Shown piece by piece: positions 57,510-64,000 of a DNA stretch of 64,000 nt (positions are counted from its first letter, which is position 1; each line of letters starts with the position of its first letter). The notes beneath the pieces were generated by a model. The model was not told the DNA's origin and searched no databases. It saw only the letters and a list, made by a program, of their open reading frames with translations. Position numbers and translations under genes: made by a program. The DNA comes from Cohnella fermenti. GTDB lineage: Bacteria > Bacillota > Bacilli > Paenibacillales > Paenibacillaceae. The DNA is taken from contig NZ_SSOB01000017.1 in the NCBI RefSeq assembly GCF_004801405.1, forward strand, positions 96,856-160,855, in the 5' to 3' direction.

Positions 57510-58580
57510 TTAGTAAACCGACTTCCACTCCGCGATGTTGCTCGAGTCGAACTTGAACGGATCGCCCAGCATCACCTGCGTGCCGTCGCCGTCCGCGATG
57601 ATCTCCTTCTCGCCGAGCGTGCCCGCCGTGAACTTCTCGCCGATCGCGCCGGTGATCGTGCCGTCCACGAGCGCTTCCGCCGCATAACCGGCCAGGTAGC
57701 CGACGTCGATCGGGTTCCACAGGTACATCCACGGGCTGACGCCGCTCTCGATGTACTCCGCCATCTCGCTCGGCAGGCCGAGGCCGGTCAGCATGACCTT
57801 GCCCTTGAGTCCCTTGTCGGTCAGAACCTTGCCGGCCGCGGCGATGCCGACCGTCGTCGGAGCGATGATGCCCTTGAGGTTCGGATACGACTTCAGCAGC
57901 GCCTCGGTCTCGGATACGCTCTTGTCGCGCAGGTCGTCGCCGTAGGCAACCTTAACGAGCTTAACGTTCGCGTACTTGCTGTCTTCAAGCTCCTTCTTCA
58001 TCCACTCGATCCAAGTGTTCTGGTTGGTCGCTTGGCTTGTCGCGCTCAGAATCGCGATCTCGCCTTCGCCGCCGATCATCTCGGATACGCCTTGGATCAG
58101 CGTGCGGCCGATGCGTTCCGGGTCCGCCTGGTTGATATGCACCATCCGGCTGTCCGCGTTAACGGCGGAGTCGAGCGACAGCACCTTGATGCCCGCGTTC
58201 ATCGCCTTCTTCAGAGCCGGCTGCAGCGCATCCGGGTCGTTGCCGACGACGGCGATGGAATCGACCTTCTGGGAGATAAGCTCTTCGATCATCTGGATTT
58301 GCGCTTCGGCGGTCGGTTGGTCCGGCGCCTTCAGAATCGCTTCGTCGCCGCTCTCCTCGATCGCTTTCTTGAAGCCTTCCATCTCCTTCTCGCCGTATGG
58401 ATTGCCCGTATTCTTGAAGATGATTGCGAACTTCTGCTTGGCGCCGGTGCTGCCGCTGGCCGCCGAGCTGCTCGGCTTGGCGTCGCTTCCGCTTGCCTCG
58501 TTGTTGTTGTTCCCGCCGCAGCCGGCGAGCAGAGACATGGACAGTACCGCGGTCATTCCCAATGCCATAAACTTTTTCAT
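57510..58580 (-). CDS. rhaS: Rhamnose-type ABC transporter, substrate-binding lipoprotein
   Basis: A 356-residue type I periplasmic-binding protein anchored by a lipobox (SMSLLAGCGGN) and an Asn/Ser/Ala linker. The fold segments AIIFKNTGNPYGEKEMEGF, VDSIAVVGNDPDALQPALKK and MYLWNPIDVGYLAGYAAEAL match rhamnose (RhaS) and AI-2-type binders; the last favours rhamnose. Last gene of the ATPase-permease-permease-binding protein operon, 80 bp after the second permease. In other species rhaM and catabolic genes are close by; none is here. Substrate by similarity only. Confidence 0.85.
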   Translation of the reverse strand: MKKFMALGMTAVLSMSLLAGCGGNNNNEASGSDAKPSSSAASGSTGAKQKFAIIFKNTGNPYGEKEMEGFKKAIEESGDEAILKAPDQPTAEAQIQMIEELISQKVDSIAVVGNDPDALQPALKKAMNAGIKVLSLDSAVNADSRMVHINQADPERIGRTLIQGVSEMIGGEGEIAILSATSQATNQNTWIEWMKKELEDSKYANVKLVKVAYGDDLRDKSVSETEALLKSYPNLKGIIAPTTVGIAAAGKVLTDKGLKGKVMLTGLGLPSEMAEYIESGVSPWMYLWNPIDVGYLAGYAAEALVDGTITGAIGEKFTAGTLGEKEIIADGDGTQVMLGDPFKFDSSNIAEWKSVY

Positions 58581-58660
58581 CTTTTTTGTTTCCTCCCTTT
58601 AATGGCCTTCGGATATGAATGATTTATATACAGAACGGCCTGGGCCGTCGTGTATCGGGG

Positions 58661-59638
58661 TTAGCGCTTCTTGCCGAGCTTCAGCTTCGGAATTGACACG
58701 GCGACGATCAGCAGCAGGCCGATAATGATCAGCAGCGTCTGGGCGGACACGTTGACGAGACCGAGACCGTAGCGGAGATACCCGATCAGGAAGATGGCGA
58801 GGATCGCGCCGATCATCCGTCCCTTGCCGCCCGACGTGCTGATTCCTCCGAGGACGACCATCGCGATGACGTCGAGCTCGTAGCCGTTGGCGATGTTCGG
58901 ACGAGTGCTTCCCATACGGGACGTTAGGAAAAGAGCGCATACGGCGGACATGAGTCCCGTCAGAGTAAATACGATGATTTTGATGCGATCCGTCTGAATG
59001 CCCGAGAACCGGCTCGCCGTCAGATTGCTTCCCATCGCGTATACTTTTCTGCCGAAGGTTGTCTTGTGAAGCAGGTACCAGAACAGGATGGCGAAGACGA
59101 CGAACGCAATCAGGATAAACGGAATGCCGCCGACGTACTCCCAGCCGAGGAAGTTGAACCAGTCGGGGAACTTGCCGGCCGCTTGGTCCTTCAGCAGGAT
59201 GTAGGCGATGCCCCGGTAGATGATCATTGTCGACAGGGTGACGATAACGGCGGACAGCTCCTTGAACTTCACGACGAGCAGCCCGTTGATATAGCCGCAC
59301 AGCGTGCCTACCGCCAGACAGATCAGCATCGCGATCGGCATCGGAACGCCGTGGTTGTACAGATCGGCCATGATGACCGAAGACAGGGCGACAATCGAGC
59401 CGACGGAGATGTCGATGTCCCCGACGATAATGATGAACACCATCGGCAGGACGATAAACGCCTTGTCCAGGAAGCTCATCGTGGCGTCGCGCAGGTTGTC
59501 GAAGTTCCAGTAGTATTCGGACAGGTTGATGTTCATGACGGTCATCGCAAGGAAGAGGACGACGAGCATCCATTCCCATTGGAGGAGAAACCCCTTCACA
59601 GAGAAATCCCTCTTGTTCTGCAGAAGTCTCGGTTCCAT
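58661..59638 (-). CDS. rhaQ: Rhamnose-type ABC transporter permease
   Basis: A 325-residue BPD_transp_2 permease with eight to ten helices. The family signatures are FIIIVGDIDISVGSIVALSS (the D-I-S-V-G-S motif) and the later IAMVVLGGISTSGGKGRMIG. It is downstream of the other permease by 4 bp and is the second subunit of a heterodimeric sugar channel. Specific gene letters follow the rhamnose cluster order and are less sure than the family. Confidence 0.85.
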   Translation of the reverse strand: MEPRLLQNKRDFSVKGFLLQWEWMLVVLFLAMTVMNINLSEYYWNFDNLRDATMSFLDKAFIVLPMVFIIIVGDIDISVGSIVALSSVIMADLYNHGVPMPIAMLICLAVGTLCGYINGLLVVKFKELSAVIVTLSTMIIYRGIAYILLKDQAAGKFPDWFNFLGWEYVGGIPFILIAFVVFAILFWYLLHKTTFGRKVYAMGSNLTASRFSGIQTDRIKIIVFTLTGLMSAVCALFLTSRMGSTRPNIANGYELDVIAMVVLGGISTSGGKGRMIGAILAIFLIGYLRYGLGLVNVSAQTLLIIIGLLLIVAVSIPKLKLGKKR

Positions 59639-59642
59639 GGCG

Positions 59643-60758
59643 TCAGATCCTCCTCCTCATCAGGTTGTTGCGGTCGATTCCGCGCTTGACCACGGCGTTA
59701 ATGAGGACGGCGATCAGGATGATCATGCCCTGAATGAAGTTCTGCCAGAACGGCGACACGTTGATCATCGGCAGCGCATTGTTGAGAATTCCCAGCAGTA
59801 CGGAGCCGAGGATGATTCCGGAGATTTTGCCGGAGCCGCCTGCGATGCTGACGCCGCCGAGCACGCAGGCCGCGATGACGCTCAGCTCGTAGCCCGAAGC
59901 CGTGTCGCCCTGGGCGGACGCGAACTTCGCCACCCACAGCACGCCGGCCAGGCCGGCCAGGCCGCCCATGATCGTGTAGACGAGCCAGAGAATTCGGCCG
60001 GACTTGATGCCGCTCACTTCGGCGGAGTCCGGGTTGCTGCCTACGGCGTAAATCTGTCTTCCCGTGCGCGTATGATTCACAAAATAATAAGCGACGATAT
60101 AAATGACGACAGCGATGACGATGAGATTGTTAAGCCCGAGAACCTTGCCGGTGGCGATCGCCTTGAAGCTGTCCGGCATCTGGTGGGCGCTGACCCACTT
60201 GCCTCCGCTCAGCTCGTAGGTGAGGCCGCGGAATACGTTCATCATCCCGAGCGTGGCGATGATCGGCAGGATGTTGATCTTCGCGACGAGGAAGCCGAGC
60301 ACGGCTCCGCAGACGATGCCGATGCCGACGCCGAGCAGGACGGCGACGAGCGGGCTCAGGCCCGGGTACTCCTTCACCGTCAGGGCAGCGGACATCCCGG
60401 CGAGCGCAAGCGTGGCGCCGATCGACAGGTCGATCCCCCGCGTGATGATGACGAGCATCATCCCGACGGCCAGTATGCTCAGAATCGCGGTGTTGGTCGC
60501 GATGTCGTTCAGGTTCTCCCACGTGAGGAAGCTCGGGTTGCGAAGCTGTACGCCGATCGCCAGAATAACGATGAAGGCGAGCAGGCCGAGCTCGCGGAAC
60601 TTCGCGATATTGGCGCTGAGGGATGCCTTCGGCGCCGCGGCCGGGGCTGGGGTTGCGGTTGGCCGGCCGGCCGGACCCGGCGCGCCGGAAGCACCGGCTG
60701 TCGCAGCGGCGTTCGTCGCGGTTGGCGCCGGGCTTCCTCCCTTGTTGTTCATGCTCAT
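59643..60758 (-). CDS. rhaP: Rhamnose-type ABC transporter permease with Ala/Pro-rich N-terminus
   Basis: A 371-residue BPD_transp_2 permease. The ITRGIDLSIGATLALAGMSA and SVIAACVLGGVSIAGGSGKI signatures pair with those of the other permease. The first 55 residues are a low-complexity cytoplasmic tail (GASGAPGPAGRPTATPAPA) absent from typical members. It is 1 bp downstream of the ATPase gene stop, so translation is coupled. Confidence 0.85.
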   Translation of the reverse strand: MSMNNKGGSPAPTATNAAATAGASGAPGPAGRPTATPAPAAAPKASLSANIAKFRELGLLAFIVILAIGVQLRNPSFLTWENLNDIATNTAILSILAVGMMLVIITRGIDLSIGATLALAGMSAALTVKEYPGLSPLVAVLLGVGIGIVCGAVLGFLVAKINILPIIATLGMMNVFRGLTYELSGGKWVSAHQMPDSFKAIATGKVLGLNNLIVIAVVIYIVAYYFVNHTRTGRQIYAVGSNPDSAEVSGIKSGRILWLVYTIMGGLAGLAGVLWVAKFASAQGDTASGYELSVIAACVLGGVSIAGGSGKISGIILGSVLLGILNNALPMINVSPFWQNFIQGMIILIAVLINAVVKRGIDRNNLMRRRI

Positions 60759-60759
60759 G

Positions 60760-62283
<1,524 letters not shown>

Positions 62284-62376
62284 TCCCTCTTCCCCCTTAC
62301 CTTGCTTGCCTATCTGCGATTGCTTGGGCAACTGGTCGAACTGGTTGCTGCTAGACAGCGAAACCTTATGCCTCTA

Positions 62377-62391
62377 CGATAGCGCTTGCAA
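62377..62391 (-). promoter_or_regulatory. cre site (CcpA operator) of the rhamnose-type operon
   Basis: Minus-strand TTGCAAGCGCTATCG fits WTGNAANCGNWWNCA at all but the last position. Its place upstream of a sugar ABC operon fits carbon catabolite repression. Confidence 0.7.
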
Positions 62392-62562
62392 GCCTGGCGA
62401 AGAAGGAGACAGAATTCGGATTGGGGGGAGAATCTTCGGGGGATGGGGTGGCGCGGCTGCCTCTTGCTTCAAACTGAAGTGATTTCATTTTCTCATGACA
62501 TTACGTCATATTGAAAAAGTACTGAGTTTGACTCTTTCCTGGAAATAGCATAAATTCCGTAT

Positions 62563-62596
62563 AAAAAAACGGCACAGGTTTTTTCCCATGCCGTTT
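62563..62596 (-). terminator. Terminator of the protease gene
   Basis: On the minus strand AAACGGCATGGG pairs with CCTGTGCCGTT, followed by TTTTTTTA. Confidence 0.85.
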
Positions 62597-62660
62597 CGAA
62601 TCCATTTTTATTCCCGATCTTGTCTTTGAGCTTACTTAATGACGTTAGGCCAACTCTTAT

Positions 62661-63866
62661 TTAAGCTGCAACATATATTGAAGAAAGTCCTAATGAGTTA
62701 TATACATTTTTATATGCGGAATACCATTCAAGATTACTTACCGTACCATTAAGCGAATAAGATATATTGCCGTTATTTACTCCTTGTAGAATATATTCTG
62801 CACGATCTTTTTCAGCATTAAATCTCAGCTTCATAACTGGAGCACCGCTGTCACCACTGCTATTAACAGCGGTAGTAAGTCTTAAACCAGACAAAGTGTT
62901 AAACCCATATTGACCTCCAGCATCAATACTCACATTTGTAGCTTGTACGATTCCCTGTAATATATAACCAGTGTATGGAGCACTTACATAAATGTAATCT
63001 CCAACAGATTCATTTCCAGCATCATTAGCCCCTCCAATAACTCCACCAGTGGCTTTTTCAGTAACTTCTACGTAACTTGAGCTACTTAAATTAATGTATC
63101 CAGCATCGGCATTGGTATTGCCACTTGTCTTTGCACCGAAGGTTCCAATTGTAGTCGTTCCGAATTTCCATGAATTACCTATACCGTTATATCCGCAATG
63201 ACCAGCAGTTATTAGTACATCTTGTGATCCCTTTTTGCCATGGAAGGCGGCCGTGCAACCTCCGGTAGAATCTGCAATTTTGTCTCCGGACTTAACGTTA
63301 AAATCGATAGAAATCAACTTTGCTACTTGTAATGCATCCTCATTAATGTATTTGACCAATTTAGATTTCGTGGAAGGGTCATCTTCCTCTACTAGTGCCA
63401 CAACACTGTTTGTTTGGACGTCAATCCAATGACCTCGAAGGCCCTGAATTTCCTTTTCTTTCTGTAAAGATTCAAGTCTGGTGATATAGCTTTCAAGCAT
63501 AGCCATTGAATTTTTCACCTTTTCAAATTCAAAATCACCTTGATTTTTATTGAACTTCGATAACTGTTCAATTTGATTTTCATCCAATACCTGCACTACA
63601 TATTTACCTTTATTTTCATCGAAATAAATTCCTTCAACGCTTACACCATTAGACTTGGCTTCATTTACAAAACTGTTAACAAGCTCGGACTTTTCTGCCT
63701 GATTTAGAACCTTTTCCAGTTGCACTTTGGGGATACTATCTAAACTTGCATACTCAGTTGCTGATTTTAAAGAATAATTCGATCCATCATTAGCACTTAC
63801 AAAAGGAATATTGAGCAACAAACAAACAGACATTACCAAACCAATTATTGTTTTTTTTCTTTTCAT
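62661..63866 (-). CDS. Trypsin-like serine protease (S1 family), secreted, AT-rich
   Basis: A 401-residue secreted protease. A signal peptide (KTIIGLVMSVCLLLNIPFVS) and a pro-region of about 170 residues, partly coiled-coil (FEKVKNSMAMLESYITRLES), precede a chymotrypsin-fold domain related to streptogrisin/alpha-lytic protease. The triad is His in TAGHCG (about 222), Asp in NADAGY (about 254) and Ser in SSGDSGAP (about 337). The two Cys around the His (GGCTAAFHG and AGHCG) probably form a disulfide. Its base and codon use is strikingly AT-rich (many AAA, AAT, TTA codons), unlike every neighbour, so recent transfer is likely. Confidence 0.93.
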   Translation of the reverse strand: MKRKKTIIGLVMSVCLLLNIPFVSANDGSNYSLKSATEYASLDSIPKVQLEKVLNQAEKSELVNSFVNEAKSNGVSVEGIYFDENKGKYVVQVLDENQIEQLSKFNKNQGDFEFEKVKNSMAMLESYITRLESLQKEKEIQGLRGHWIDVQTNSVVALVEEDDPSTKSKLVKYINEDALQVAKLISIDFNVKSGDKIADSTGGCTAAFHGKKGSQDVLITAGHCGYNGIGNSWKFGTTTIGTFGAKTSGNTNADAGYINLSSSSYVEVTEKATGGVIGGANDAGNESVGDYIYVSAPYTGYILQGIVQATNVSIDAGGQYGFNTLSGLRLTTAVNSSGDSGAPVMKLRFNAEKDRAEYILQGVNNGNISYSLNGTVSNLEWYSAYKNVYNSLGLSSIYVAA

Positions 63867-64000
63867 TGTAACTCTCCTCGTATAATCGTACTTGTAAGAT
63901 CATTTTGTTCTTTTTCCAGTTGATCCGGACGACTGAAAAGGAACGAAGTGAATTTCCAGTAGGTGACCGGGTGGAGGGCGTAGCCGAACCCGTACCGCAG
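63863..64000 (-). CDS. Possible partial ORF overlapping the protease start (low support)
   Basis: The minus strand stays open from the right edge to a TGA that overlaps the protease ATG as ATGA. The last 45 codons would encode a segment with ALHPVTYWKFTSFLF followed by EKEQNDLTSTIIRGELQ. Base composition is GC-rich until about 63930 and AT-rich after. It may be the end of a real upstream gene coupled to the protease, or chance; more sequence to the right is needed to tell. Confidence 0.25.
   Translation of the reverse strand: MRYGFGYALHPVTYWKFTSFLFSRPDQLEKEQNDLTSTIIRGELQ

Noticed and set aside
63863..64000. Group II intron or IS end at the right edge
   Set aside because: The sequence has no recognisable intron domain V, terminal inverted repeat or transposase part within what is visible.

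Overview
The window looks like chromosomal DNA of a GC-rich, spore-forming Firmicute of the Paenibacillaceae (Paenibacillus/Cohnella type). The evidence is a GerA/GerB/GerC-type germination operon, SpoVAC/SpoVAD, an LtaS-type lipoteichoic acid synthase, an SLH-domain protein, a ydaO-type c-di-AMP riboswitch, a cre site and strong purine-rich ribosome binding sites. I see no rRNA, tRNA, CRISPR array, transposase or phage gene. One gene at the right edge (62661-63866) is clearly AT-rich and looks acquired.

Layout. 1-12 kb: an RND efflux pump with a TetR regulator (cut by the left edge), a LacI regulator with a short-chain dehydrogenase, two small membrane proteins (one DoxX), a GAF / response regulator / PAS-kinase trio resembling a rearranged NreABC system, and a DHA2 drug exporter divergent from a TetR regulator with two perfect palindromic operators. 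12-19 kb: LtaS and a four-gene germinant receptor operon. 19-27 kb: a compact chemosensory operon (cheA, mcp, cheW, cheY) and a large GAF-containing LuxR regulator. 27-36 kb: an SNF2/SWIM helicase, an SLH protein, an acyl-CoA dehydrogenase-family protein, and a HAD phosphatase plus mannitol-1-phosphate dehydrogenase behind a c-di-AMP riboswitch. 36-45 kb: an orphan IF-3 paralogue, DUF445, deoC with its regulator, and a spoVAC-spoVAD-YetF/DUF1657 cluster. 45-54 kb: an L,D-transpeptidase, zwf, a Fur-boxed efeO-efeB-efeU iron operon, and nnr. 55-64 kb: a second chemoreceptor, a rhamnose-type ABC transporter under a cre site, and the AT-rich trypsin-like protease.

Two observations stand out. First, the riboswitch has its own promoter and terminator and lies directly before a HAD phosphatase and MtlD, with no mannitol PTS genes nearby. 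MtlD run reductively plus a phosphatase would make mannitol, a compatible solute, so I infer an osmolyte-synthesis operon gated by c-di-AMP. Second, three intergenic regions (30.4, 47.5 and 55.4 kb) each hold exactly four 16-bp palindromes of the form ATGYKAWWWWYMRCAT at a constant 51-52 bp period, about five helical turns. This is a previously unnamed (to me) repeat family that looks like a helically phased protein-binding array. It sits beside G/T-rich low-complexity DNA each time.
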